From NCBI GenBank assembly GCA_030435675.1, contig CM059623.1, positions 4,676,012 through 4,740,011 on the forward strand: DNA of 64,000 bases, given 5' to 3'. Source of the DNA: Steinernema hermaphroditum (taxonomy: Eukaryota > Nematoda > Chromadorea > Rhabditida > Steinernematidae). Within the stretch, counting starts at the first letter, position 1, and the number at the start of each line of letters is the position of its first letter. This document shows positions 1 to 11,834 of this stretch, in pieces. The notes under the pieces are model-generated. The model searched no databases. It saw only the letters and a program-made list of their open reading frames with translations, and had not been told where the DNA came from. The position numbers were made by a program, and so were the translations under genes.

Positions 1-996
1 GGAACCAAATCGGCCCTCCTGTGCCCGAATAACCCTGCAAAGCGCCCTTCTTAAAACGAAATTTTAGAAGTGACTAGAAATAGACTCTCTCGTCGTTCTC
101 TCTATGAAATGACCTTCGGCCATATGTTCCATATGTTTTCGGCGTCCGGAGATCCCGACTTCGATGTGTGTTTTGCAACACGAGGCCCCTCGGCCGCTCC
201 CAAACAATTTTTTTCGCGTTGAATATGAAATGCCTGAAGCGGGAACTCAATTCCCTCCATTAGCATTCCATTTCCGTCTTCTTGCCGCCTTCGCCGCCAC
301 TTTGATTACGCATCGGCGTCGTCAGTCATCTCGGACGGTTTTTGTTAGCACCAGCTAATCTCGTCTCGGGACCAGATTAAGTGGACTCAGAAACGTCGTT
401 ATGGCCTTCCACGTGGTGTCCATTGAGGCGCTCCGATGGATCCAAGGTGTTTTTTTCGGGGGAATGACAGGAGAAATGAGGATAGATTTGTGTCAGTCTT
501 AGGACATGTGCACTTTGGCTGTCAGAAGAAATGAGTAAGGGATCGAGATCTCGTGAGGATGATCGTGTTCTTGTTCCATGTCAGAAGCGATATCTCGTGT
601 TCTATTTGATCACAAGTCTATTTAGTTGTTTGAATAAGAAATTTTAAACGCAAACATCTCAAAGGCAATTTAATAGAAAAGGACAAGCAATTATCTCACT
701 TTTCGAGGCGAGAGAGCTGATCGGCTTGTTTGTTCGGATGTACACAAAATAGAGATGATGGGATGGGTGTTGACAGCGAAATGTACTTTCTCCATTTTGG
801 GAGTGAATTTTACAGCTCTTTTTATGGACTTGCCAGTTCGTTTGGATTCACTTCTCTCCGTCTGTGACGTTTCTTCTGTTCATAGCTTTTATATGTTCAC
901 ATGACAATTTTTGAAAGATGTAGAGGTATACAAATGCATGACTCTTATCATTGTTGAATTTAATGTGCATACCGGTCGTTTGACTATTCATTTCTC
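1..996. other. Gene-free stretch, nothing recognised
   Basis: I see no exon chain, RNA gene or repeat that I can support here. The open frames are short, overlap on both strands and match nothing I recognise. The sequence becomes AT-rich towards 600-1000. Confidence 0.5.
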
Positions 997-1080
997 AGCA
1001 TTCTCTACCACCGACCGGTCGCACCAGTGCTCGTAGACAGTCTCATCTGCATGGGGTGGCGGTGGAGAGGCGGTGAGGTC

Positions 1081-1213
1081 AGCTATAACGTGACCAATGA
1101 GGCTCAGCCGAGGTGCGTTTATTGCTGGTTGAAAACTTTCACCCAATTGCCCGCCACAGACTCTGAAACACGAGTTCTGTAGGCAATTTTTGGAAACCCC
1201 CAGGGGTTAATAA
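1081..1213 (+). pseudogene. U4 snRNA copy lacking 13 nt of its 5' end region (probable pseudogene)
   Basis: This is a near-identical copy of the U4 snRNA gene at 46729-46870. It keeps the kink-turn 5' stem-loop (CCAATGAGG ... CCGAGG), the stem I region (TTGAAAACTTT) and the Sm site (AATTTTTGG). The similarity also extends about 80 bp upstream (from about 997), so the promoter was copied too. Directly after the first bases AGC, 13 nt present in the other copy (TTTGCGCAGAGGC region) are missing. In U4 the 5' end pairs with U6 to form stem II, so a transcript from this copy should not form a normal U4/U6 duplex. It is either a pseudogene or an odd variant. Confidence 0.85.
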
Positions 1214-2339
1214 TCTCAACAAAACGTTCACTACAGCCTTGTCGCATACTAGACAATTATCATTGCCGCCTCTTCCTATCTTCCACACAGCCCACCAAAA
1301 TCTAATTTCATGAACATGTGTTTTGCTCAAATGCATTTTATATCAGCGGCGATTAATCGACTCTTTCCCCTTTGGTTTCTGTTTTTAGATTTCCAAAGAC
1401 GAAAACAATCTTCGGCTCTTTGACTGCGACAACAAAGATGGAACTTCCATGCGAAACGGAACTAGATAAACACGAAAAAAGGAATAATATCTCGCTTGGG
1501 ATTCGAACGTCTTATGTTTGGAGTCGTAAACAGCGTCCATATCTGACGTCATAAAAAGCGAGAATTTTTTGGTTCACTTTTTGAAATTCGTTCATCCCTG
1601 TAATTTCCAGTGCTAATCCTGCCATGACCCTTCTCATAGCCATGTCTTCTTTCCCATGGGACTGCACGAACTCATTAAATACCGTTGTTTATCCTCGTTC
1701 GCATGCTTCTGGGAGTCTTTTTCGGTCAGGCACAACTTCGGCGCTTCCGCAACGGTCCGTTTTTTTTCTGCACGTTTATTGTCCAAAGACCATCGTCGAG
1801 ATGACCAAAACAAGGCTCTGTTTTTTTATTTGATACGTAACAGACCCTATTATGAGCTCATCTGTCCTACGCAAATGCATAATTTCGTTTCATTTGAAGC
1901 GTCTTGGCCTCTTTTCTGTTAAAAACACTGTTTGTCTTGGGCAGATATCACTCATGTAGGTCATTGATATCCCTTGTATTTCAGCATTCACACAAGCATG
2001 GCCATCCCTAGTATAAATCTGCTTTTTGCACTATCTGTGGACATTCCGAGCAGTTCTAGGCCCTGAGCCAAAATCCCTTTTGCAGCCTCCTCCCTCTCAT
2101 AAGGTCATAATTAATATCTTATGAGCGAGTCGATTTTCAAAAAGCGCCGCGGCGTGCGCCCCTTCTTTTATGAGCCTGGAAGGTCTGGGTCGGGTCTCGG
2201 CGCGAACGTTCGATTTTTTCAGATTAGGTCTCTAATCTCGAAGTCGTGACCTCCTCTGGGACCTCGGGATTCCGTCGGGGCGCCGTCGTTCTGCCCGTAT
2301 ATCGTGAAATGTTTCCCGAAGAAGAGTGTATTTTAATTA
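1214..2339. other. Gene-free stretch
   Basis: No supported gene. Short open frames on + between 1372 and 1922 overlap one another, lack splice-linked neighbours and have no recognisable domain. A G+C-rich patch lies near 2140-2280. Confidence 0.45.
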
Positions 2340-2860
2340 TCGAGGGGGAGTCCATTTGTGTCTACGCGCCTCTTTCAGACGTTTTTTGTGTCTCGTAGAC
2401 AATCGATGTCTGAAAATTTCTACAATTTTAATGTTTCAGTCTTTGAAGAGGAGCGTTTGAGAAATGTTTCTAATGGTGAGAAATGTGTCTATCTGAGAGA
2501 CATTGTGTCTAGCAACTTTATTCATATTGCTGGTGATATACGTGTATCTTGATCCAGTTTTGGGACGGGTAGTCGGGAAATATCCGTGGGGCGTAAAACG
2601 TTTCTTCGAAACGCGCTTTCAGCCGTTTTTTATGTCTCCTAGACAATCGATCTCCAAACATTTCTTCAATTTGAATGTTTCAGTCCTTGAGGAGGAAAAC
2701 GTTTCTGACAGTGTTTCTAGAAATGTGTCTACCTGAGGACGATATGTCTCTTGCTGGAGTTAACACTTTTGTCCCTCAGTGCAGTTTTATTCTATTGTTA
2801 TTTCTTGGTCCATTTTTGTGGCGGGAAATATCCGCGGTGTGTGAAATATTCTCTCTGAAC
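2340..2860. repeat. Two diverged tandem units of about 250-270 bp
   Basis: The block around 2359-2620 recurs around 2609-2860. Shared landmarks are GTCTC.TAGACAATCGAT (2392 and 2636), AATGTTTCAGTC (2430 and 2672), GAAATGTGTCTA (2481 and 2721) and a GGGAAATATCCG stretch (about 2575 and 2823). The units differ at many positions, so the duplication is not recent. Frames open inside it only briefly and I see no coding signal. Confidence 0.6.
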
Positions 2861-2891
2861 TCTAAAGCCTTCTTGCGTAATTATACATGCC

Positions 2892-3423
2892 AACAAAGTA
2901 TTGGGTCTCACTCGTGTCGCGGTGGCGAGCGGTCGGTCCCTCCGGTCGCTCTCTGAGCGCCCGGTTGGTCAGACAGCAAATCCAGTGGCATGTATAAGTT
3001 TTCCGGCTTCCAGAGGGAATTGGGACACCCGGAAGCCGTAGTCCCACCACCGTTGACAACAAGATGTCCGACGCCAGGAATCCGGCAGCGCGAGATGTCA
3101 TCCCGAAGGTCGCCGACGCTCTGAGGACGCCACCACCGACGAAAACGCAACTTCTGGACCAGTGACTCATCTTTTCGAAGCATATGCGAGCTCAGAAGCG
3201 TCCGCTGTGCCGCAAACGCCCGAGAAGAAGAAGTTTCACCGCCATTTCCGGAGATGCGCGATTCCCAGATGCCCCGTGAAGCGCGCCGTCTACGACCGGT
3301 TCGACATCAACAGCACGCCAGGAATTAAGCCGTCTACAAGTGATATCCTCTGTTGTCTATTTTCGGTGTCATGCAAGGCGTAACGCCTTTGATTCATGAA
3401 GTAAAGTAAAGTAACAAAGTATT
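2892..3423 (+). mobile_element. Short non-autonomous retroelement, copy 1, with target-site duplication
   Basis: The 11-bp direct repeat AACAAAGTATT lies at 2892-2902 and 3413-3423, bracketing about 510 bp. The 3' end carries a short tandem tail of TAAAG units, as in RTE-like LINEs and their dependent elements. Related copies lie at 16745-17262 (minus, nearly full length) and about 11415-11675 (plus, 5'-truncated). Its first 40 or so bases (GAGCGGTCGGTCCCTCC and following) also resemble the 5' end of the RTE element near 23780-23820. This suggests a dependent element that borrowed the LINE 5' end. It has no long open frame. Confidence 0.75.
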
Positions 3424-6400
3424 ATAAATGCCTCAAAACTCTTTGATACGAAAAAATGTTTCTCGACCATATGGGCTCTATCTATCATCGGACGTTCAGT
3501 GGTGTGCCATAACACATCGAGTATTCTTTGGCCTATGCAAACCGATGTTTTTGAAACCGCTTAAAATGTTAATGTGTTTATGTCGTCGTGTTTATTTTTC
3601 TGTCGGAGGTGACTGACGGTATTGCATGTTTGAGGCTTTTTGGCTAATGGAAGCCGGAGGAATATTCACTTCTCGCTGAAAGTTTGGATGAATCATCGTG
3701 TTCGGTACTGTATGTTTCAGTTTTTATCAAAATTTTCAATACTGAAGTCTACTGTAATTGAATTTTTCAATGTAAAATATGCGGAATTTCCCGAACTTCT
3801 TATCTGAAAGTTATCACATCAACCTAAAAGCCACCTTTTCTGTTATCTATGGATTGTTTTTCGTCTTCTACTGCTTTCTGTCGGTATTCCAAGTATTTCC
3901 AAAAGTCATGCATTTTGAATGAGACGCTCCGAAGGCATATATGTAGTTTTTTCTCTGCACACACTTGTATACCTTCGTCTCCGTTTATATTCAGTGTTCT
4001 TTCGCTATTTTACTTTTTTTATACAGTATGCTCATCCTAAAATTCGAATTGACAACTAACGTCTTTTCCACCTTAATGTACTTACGAGAACTACAGAAAG
4101 TCATTAAAAGAAAATCCTTTCCGTTATCATTTTTTGATTCTGCCAATAACAGATTAGATCCATCAATCTGATTAGGGAAAGAAGGAGTGCCCTTAAGTGG
4201 AAATAAAAGACTCAAAAGGACCATTTTGTAGGTTCTCTCATCGAGTCGTATTTTCTACGAATCTGATCTGTGGCTTCAGTGACTTTATCCCTGGCTGTTC
4301 CTTCAATTTCTTATATTCCGCGAATATAATTTATATTTTATTGTTATTGGTATCTCATATTTTTCGCCAAAATTTGTACTCATATCACTTTATAGGTGTT
4401 TGGCTCTGCTTGGCCGTTGCTTCACATCTGGAATACTCCAAATTGTTTTTACTTGTCGACCGTTCCTTCATGTTTTTCTATCTTTGTTTAACTAACACAA
4501 TCACATACATGGGCGCTTTAGAAATTAGTTTAAGTCAGGATCGTTGGTATGTAGCTTTCTGGATGTTTGACAGATTAGATGTGTTTGTTATCGTCGTCAT
4601 GCAGGAATATTTTTAGATTTTTTTTCTGTGGAACAAAAACCTTTTGGTTCTTTATTTGTATCGGTCGGGTCGTCCAGTTCTTCTGTACATACATGGAAGA
4701 AGCGTGCCTAAAACGTTATAATTTTTAGTATTTTGTATACGGTGTCTGACAGCTTTTTGCCTGACTTTATCCGAGAAACGTTCATATCCGACGAAGTTTC
4801 GTGCCGTGCGAAGGCGGAACACCCCATCGCTCATCGATCCTTCATCTATCACTTCTCCATATCTATGAACTTAGGGAACCCTCCGAAGTGTTCGCTTTGC
4901 TGGAACTTTGTGGGCAAGTAGCTCTAGAAACACGTACTTTAACCCTAAATTATTGTTTGCTGACCATGTAAAAACCCCCTCAAAAGTTACTATGTAAATC
5001 TGTGCAAATTTTGAACTCAGATTGCTGAATAAATCCACAAACAAATCATTCTTCACATAGTTTTTGTCTAACTTCTGAAGATAAACATGTGCAGTGGGGT
5101 GGAAAATGGGATTCGCCTCGGTGAGGGTTGTTTGGAGTTAGCAGTTGTTGACAACTTCGGTAATATAATATTCTGTGATGTCTTAACTTCTGAATGTGAT
5201 TCTATTCTTTTTCTGTCTCTACCCGTGCAAGCTAACTATAGATAGAAGGACACACTTTCGTTTTTCGGGGATCTCGATTTCTCAGGGAGCTCTTTTATGA
5301 ATCAATTCGAGCCCATTTTTGTATCGAATTTGTATGTTCTTCTTGGCATTTCCTAGCATTCCTCTTTGGTCCTCGATCACTTTCCCGCGCGCCACTTCCA
5401 TGGTTCCATCATGACACCATCCGTCACATCATTTAGTCCTTCTGTTGCAACTGGCATCACCCTAATGCAATTTATTTCTTCGTGCTGAAATTTGAGAAAA
5501 CTCTATTTGCAACATTTCTTTCCAAATAGAGCGCCTTACGAGGCCTCGTTTTTGCTTGACATCCAAATCTGTGATCTACGCCTTGTTTCCGCGCACTCTT
5601 TGCTCTGGAAGAGGAAGAAGTTGGGCTGAACTTCCGCTTCCCGAACTTTTGAATGGGCTCCCAACAAGAAGCTCTTATAGCAAGAAGATTTGTACTTTTC
5701 GGTCCTCAGAAGATTTGACGAAAAAGTCGCACAAAGTGCGGCCGAAACAAATGAATCATCCGTCAAAAGTATTGGCGATCCATTTATATTTGCCTATGAT
5801 TTACGATTGATGCTGAATGAATGACTTTTCAACGCTGCAGATAGTTGTTACGCGAGAGCAAAAAATCGTCATAAAACGGCGGAAAATCGGACTCTTCTAG
5901 CTCTTGAAACTCGCATGTCCATTCCAGTGAAACGTCTCAGGCCATCAGAGACAAGCAAGATTTGCAAACTACCATAAATCGAGCTAAGATCGCCACTGAA
6001 GATATCCTAAAACTCTTGTTTACCAGCCTAAAGATGGTGATATTCCCAGAGGACATATTAATCTCGTCTTTTACCCGGTTTTATCTACGGACTTCCGTTT
6101 TTATGGCCTCTTTGTCCACATCCGCGCCTCTCCCGATGTGTTTGACGAAACTTTAATCATTCGTGTGCAACCTTTGATGCGTCCACTCTGCACGTTTTAT
6201 GCGAAGTCGATATCGTCGCCGCCAATTCATGCTTTTCTATCCTGGTGCATTTGATTACCGTTGGCGACAAGTGACACCTATTCGATTGTGTGCCTCATGG
6301 TCGGTATCAACTTGAGGAGCTTTGATTCGGGCTTCTTCTTGAGAAGCTTCGCATTTTTCACTGATATATCTTGCCCCTGGAACGGGATGGAAGATAAAGC

Positions 6401-7120
6401 CAGATGAAACTAAGTGACCTCTATGTGAGCAAAAACATCAAATAAAGAACTGATTAGGGGCGACTCTGTAAATGGTCTTGTCTTGCAGGAATAGTAATTT
6501 TAATCAAGTGTCATAATCAAGTCAGAATGACCTTGTCTTAGATAACCTTAGATTAGTAACGTTTGCAGATAGCCTCTGCAAAGCTATCCTTTTCGAATAC
6601 ATCAGGCGCTCAAATCATCTTGGCCGGCAGCGTCCAAAGTCCACCTAACCACATAAATAGCCGAACTCCCCCTGAGAATCTGGCGCCTAATCAAAAACTT
6701 GTTTATCGCTTTGTTTACATGTTTTGCGTGTCTTGTTTGGAGCAAACTTCGGCCCTCCGACTGTACTTCCATCTCTCCAAAACGGCGCAGATCCTTATCC
6801 TAACCGCTCCCAAGGGAGCCAAAAACCAAATTGTTTAAGTCGCCATTAATAAGGAACCCGGCAACTCCTACTCCAGATGCCCCAAAAACTCCTCCGCTTC
6901 CTCCTCAAGGCGCGCTTCTCAATCGGAAAGAGATTGGATCCCGCATGCGGCGAAAACCCAATTTCGCTCTCATCAAATTTGTTTGGCGGCCGACTTCTCC
7001 GCCGCGCGCCGATAGTGCCCACGGGTGGCCCTCATGATGACGCGAGTGTTTATTCTTTGTGTCCTTGAGCACCATTTCAGATCTTCTTGACCAAGGGTTG
7101 CTCCGAACCAGCGCCGCCAG
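3424..7120. other. AT-rich gene-free stretch upstream of the chloride channel
   Basis: I see no conserved exon or RNA gene in these 3.7 kb. A 139-codon hydrophobic open frame at 4197-4616 lies in AT-rich DNA and resembles nothing I know; I treat it as chance. The last part probably holds the promoter of the channel gene that starts at 7121. Confidence 0.45.
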
Positions 7121-10100
7121 ATGCTCCGCATCTTCTTGGCTCTTCTCGTTGGGTAGGTTCATTCACTAGAACAATTTCAAATCAAAAAGTCGTGACCATT
7201 TTACAATTTCTAAACAGTAAACTAGAATTACGATTATCACGTTCCTTGTCCACAACTTCCTCTTTCTATCAGAACACGAAAAGTCACTCATCCAACAGAG
7301 ACTCGTAGATTGGAAACAGTGATAAACGGCGTTCGGATGATTCTGTGGGGAGGATAGCGCTTCCCGGCCTAACTTTGAAGTCTCCAGAGACCGAGGTGGC
7401 AAGAACACAAAAAAGATCCCTCTGCTTTTTCACATATCCAGTAGGGTTCAACAGCAATGCGTGTGGTAGCACACCAGAAGCGTCAACACGTGTCGATTCA
7501 CTTGATCGACCGATCCACTTCTGGAACTTCTGTTCTGGAACACTCGGAAACTGTCTAGACGTTTCTCCGAGTTTGTCTGATTCGGTCTGTCCAACCAGTC
7601 ACAGGCCATCCAATAAACCAAATGCATTTCAGTCCGAACGGATATTTTGAGATAGACTTGACAAGTAGACATCTATTTGATTATTGATGGTATAGACAGT
7701 TTTCGCTCCATTGCATACCTAGTCTTGATTGTCTCAGAGAGGAAAAAAGGGCATTTAAAAAGATGTCTAGAAAGCCATTCAGGAATTCAGACCGGTGAGA
7801 CCGGTTGGTTTCTTTCGTTTTTTTTTTGCTTCACTTTGCTTCACACGGTTCGACGCTCTCAAAAATGACTTTTTAAAGATCTGTCTAGATGCCTTTTTAT
7901 GGGTCACCTTGAATAGAGTCATAAATAAAGGACTTGGCAATTAGACGTCTATTTCATTTCTGATGGTCTAGATAGATTTCGTTTCGGGCATGCCTAGTCT
8001 ATATCGTCACAGACAGGAAACAATCCACAGGGTGACCCAAAAAGGACATCCAAAAAGTCATTCAGAAATTAAGACCGGTTCTTTTCTTTCGTTTTCCGAC
8101 CGGTCTCAGGGTTAGATGCTGTCGAAAATGACTTTTTAGAGTTTCGTCTAGATGCCCTTTATGGTACGCTGTACGAAGTCATAAATCGTTCTATTCTCTG
8201 TATCCCTTGCAGTTGTGGACAGTCATGGAGCTCAGAGCTGCCGAAAAAGCTGAAGGACCAGACAAAGAGGCCTCCGATGCCCGCCAACGGTCGGCCTCTC
8301 GACGTCCACATCGGCGCCTACGTCGAAAGCTTAGGAAAGTTTCAACCCACAGAAATGGTACATCTTCTCCCCCGCCTCCTCCACGGAAATGTTTCCACTT
8401 CAGAGCTTCGATGTCGACCTCTATCTCTACATGAGTTGGCGCGACTTCAACCTGAACCACTCGAATCCCGACTACATCCTCGTCAACGACCCTAAAGTGA
8501 GGCAGCACATCTGGTACCGTACCCTCTCCCTTGCACAAAGGCCCACTGAATCACTTCAGGCTTCCCGATCTCTACTTTGCGAACGCGCGAACCGCTCAAT
8601 TCCACGACGTAACTGTCCCGAACTTTAACTTATTCATTGCTCAAGATGGAACTATCGCTTATTCCAGCAGGTAGGAAACGTCTCACAGAGGAACATTCTG
8701 GAATTTCCAAAACTGCGCCGCTTTTTGAAAACAATTCGATTTCCGCGCAGAAAAACAATCTCTTTGTTCGCCGCTCTGCTTCCTTCTTTTCGTCCAAAGT
8801 CAAAACAGACTAATGCGAGAGTGTGGGTTGTTAGGTTCCGCATAGCTGCACAAGAAGGACTATGAGAAAAGAACGAAGAGAAGCGACAAGAGGGACAATC
8901 ATGATATGTGGTGCAATGCATAGTCATAAGGTTAGAATAGCCGCAAACAAACGATCCTAGATACTTACAGGACATTCTCCAGACTCTATTCCATGTGCTT
9001 CATAGGCCTGTCGTAGAATAGCGGTTCTAGATACGGGATATTCTCGACGTGCTTCACTAGAATCTGTTTAGTGAATGTAACTATTGTGAGATCTAGATCT
9101 GGGATCGCACCGTTCCTTACTCTGTGTTAGCAAATACCCCTAAAGTTTCTGTGATACTACGGAGACTCTATGCACAAGAAATATAGCGAATGTGAACCGT
9201 GTAAAGCTCCCTCTTGGCTCAGTTGACATCTCCGGAAACGTGTGATGTTCAGGTTGAATGCTTTCAGGGTGACTCTCAATGTTGCATGCAATCTTCATCT
9301 AGTCAATTACCCCATGGATCGTCAAGTCTGCATGATTAGGATCCTCTCATGTAAGTTTACACGAAGATGAGTGTGTGGTCCAGATATCTCATAAATGGAT
9401 GGTCATCAAATTCTGCGATTAGTACATCTGTATTTCTCAGAGATGATTCCTTTCTTATGAAAGTTCTACTTATTGCAGATGCGTACATTGCCAAGCAGGT
9501 GAACGTCACCTGGTTCTCGACAACACCCATCCGCTACAACCCCGAAATCGGCCTTCCCGAATTCACCATCACCCAAATCGACCAGTCCTACTGTAACGGC
9601 ACCTACGTCTACGCCATTACCGACACATCTCACAAAGTTGGTTAGTCCAGCTTCTTCTCCAGGCCTCCGACCGGATCCCTTCAGATAGCTTTAGTTGCCT
9701 GGAAGGGAACATCCACTTGAGTCGTTCCATCGGCTACCATCTTGTCCAGAGCTACATCCCCACGGGCCTCATCGTCACCATCTCGTGGGTCTCCTTCTGG
9801 ATCGATCGGCGCGCCGTTCCTGCCAGAGTTACCCTGTCCTTCACCACTCTTCTCTCCCTTTCAACTTTGGTAAGATCACCACACGTCTTCGGGGTTATAA
9901 GCGCCTCAAATTGCAGGGAAACGGTCTCCGATTCGGTCTTCCACAAGTGAGTTACGCCAAAGCGATCGATTTCTGGTACGGAGGTGAGAGTCTCTATCAA
10001 AAGAAAAGGTCCCGCAGCGACCGATTAAGCCTGTCTGATGTTCGTCTTCTGCGCGCTCCTCGAATTCGCCATCGTCAACAGCTACATGAGGCAGGCGAAC

Positions 10101-11066
10101 AAGTACGATAAGCTGGCGCATTGTATGGAGAAGAAGCCGTCGGCCAGGAACAACAACCACGAGAACGGAAAGGTGATGGTGCCGTTGTCGAAGAACTCGG
10201 TGATCTACTTCAACAACGGCAGAATGAAGTCGACAAATTCGGAGATGGACGCCGCGAAGAAGTTTCCGTTGAGTGAGTTGGTCCATTCCTATCCATCTAT
10301 GACAAGGTAGCAGGTGAAATCACGGGCTGTTATTGATTCCTGACTTTCCCATCTATCCACAGAAGTAGGTACTTCCTCGTACTGGACAGAGACAGTCGTT
10401 TTCCTGCCAAAAATACGCGCCGCCCCATAGATTTTCTTGTCTCAGACGCAGTCTTTAAGCGAGTTATCTCCGAAATTTCCCCGAGGGGAAAGGTCATTCG
10501 TTTGTCGAAGTTGCAAACGCAGATGACATCGATCACCCACCCACATCAAGTGCAACTCTATACTCGATTTTTAAGGATATCAAAGCGACTTTTTCAGTGA
10601 CAAACGGCGGCTCTCTAAGCGTGCTTAAGTTGGTCGATGGCGAGATGGAGGAGATGCGGACGTACGCCAATGGAACGGTGAACTCCTACCATAAAGCGTC
10701 GGATTCGGTCGGCTTCTACCCCGAGAAGAAACCTTCGAAAGTAAAGTCTCTCTATCTGGACAGCGCCACTGATAACGCCTACAGTGACGACGAGTCTCTA
10801 AGCAACACGGGGGTAGGAGCGCTTCTCTTCTGGCTGCCACAAAACTCATTCTTTAGACGGAAGAGACCGACTTCTCCACCAAGAAGTACCGGGGCTCGAA
10901 GCCGTTCAACCCCGTCGGCTACCAGCACTTCATACAACTGGGGTTCCTCTACTCTAGGAAGGCGCTAAGTATCGACAAACAGAGCAGGGTGATATTCCCG
11001 CTCATGTTCATCGTTTTCAACGTCACCTACTGGACGTACTATCTGTGGTACATTCAGGAGGGGTGA
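7121..11066 (+). CDS. Cys-loop ligand-gated chloride channel subunit (glycine/glutamate-receptor-like)
   Basis: Eleven exons splice in frame to 520 residues: 7121-7152, 8213-8357, 8404-8513, 8560-8670, 9268-9350, 9479-9640, 9685-9869, 9917-9983, 10030-10272, 10598-10812, 10857-11066. Exon 1 has a strong start context (GCCGCCAG before ATG) and encodes a signal peptide (MLRIFLALLVG). It is placed by that signal and by splice phase, not by similarity. The extracellular domain has VESLGKF, WRDF and a Cys-loop with 13 residues between cysteines (about residues 140 and 154), plus a second cysteine pair near loop C as in GlyR and GluCl channels. M1-M3 follow (from about residue 239). The PAR motif before M2 marks anion selectivity. 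A long cytoplasmic loop leads to M4 and a TGA at 11064. Ligand unknown. Intron 1 carries a tandem repeat. Confidence 0.92.
7650..8190. repeat. Two-unit tandem repeat of about 270-290 bp in intron 1 of the channel gene
   Basis: Unit 1 (about 7650-7935) and unit 2 (about 7936-8190) share many blocks: GACATCTATTT versus GACGTCTATTT, TGATGGT.TAGA, AAAATGACTTTTTA, TCTAGATGCC and CCGGT-rich stretches. Each unit also contains ACCGGT motifs and ends near a TCATAAAT sequence. The units are diverged by substitutions and small indels. The array fills much of the 1060-bp intron. Confidence 0.65.
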
Positions 11067-11244
11067 GGGGGGACGGGGGTTGTTCGTTGTTGTTCTTGTA
11101 CATAAATCGAGAGTAAATTAACGTATTGATTGTCAAGCTACTTGCAAAAATGGTTTGGTTTAGATCGTGTTTCGGATCGTCATCTTACTGATGCAGTCGA
11201 GGAGGTTGAGGGGCTTAAACAAAGCCCGGAGGTGTCATCTCCTG

Positions 11245-11375
11245 GAATCCATAACATTCGGAGGGTTGATGGAGCACAGTCTGAGCACGTTCTGCGTGAA
11301 GTGGGTGGCGGCGGAATGGAGGCGATCGGGACGGATCGCCTGGATGACCAGGAGCCTCTGAAAGGGCGCCTGGAG
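11245..11375. pseudogene. Fragment of the dynein-2 heavy chain gene, antisense to its coding sense
   Basis: About 120 bp (GGAGGGTTGATGGAGC to CCTCTGAAAGGGCG) match the + strand of the dynein gene at about 33135-33247 with few differences. There it is part of a coding exon read on the minus strand. Here it stands alone, without neighbouring exons, directly before a truncated copy of the dispersed retroelement. It is non-functional DNA copied from the dynein locus. Confidence 0.8.
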
Positions 11376-11414
11376 CGCCGTGGATCACTGTAGCCCCAAG
11401 GCGGTGAATTCGAG

Positions 11415-11675
11415 AGTAAGAGTGGTCGGTCGCCGACGCTCTGAGTACCAGCGAAGACGCAACTCCCGGACCATGGACCATCAGATGCAAGCTCAGAAGC
11501 GTCCGATTTGCCGACTCCCAGATGCCCCTTGAAGTGCGCCGCCACCCACCGGTTCGACATCAACGCCACGCCCGGGATGAAGCCGTCTGCCAGACATCCT
11601 CTGTTTGTCTATTTTCGGTGTCGTGCAAGGCGTAATGCGTTTGATTCGCGAAATAAAGTCAAAGTCAAAGACCAA
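11415..11675 (+). mobile_element. 5'-truncated copy 2 of the dispersed retroelement
   Basis: It matches the 3' half of the element at 2903-3412 (landmarks CGCCGACGCTCTGAG, CTCAGAAGCGTCCG, CTATTTTCGGTGTCGTGCAAGGCG). It ends in a short tandem tail of AAAGTC units near 11655-11672. The 5' end is lost at the junction with the dynein fragment. Confidence 0.7.
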
Positions 11676-11834
11676 TAATACGTAATACGTAACAGAAGAA
11701 ATTAAAACACAAAATCGATCTTCTAGCTTCGAAGCGAGGAGTGTCGAGGAGCGGAAGCGATGGCGTAGGCCTCGGCTGACACCGAAGCCACTTCCCTTTT
11801 CCACATCTTTCTGTTGAATGCGACCACGATGAAC

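Noticed and set aside
1490..1550. tRNA-like GGGATTCGAACG motif
   Set aside because: No acceptor stem pairing or D-arm can be formed around it.
4197..4616. 139-codon hydrophobic frame on +
   Set aside because: AT-rich DNA, poor start context, no splice-linked neighbours and no recognisable family; phenylalanine and leucine codons arise readily in such DNA.
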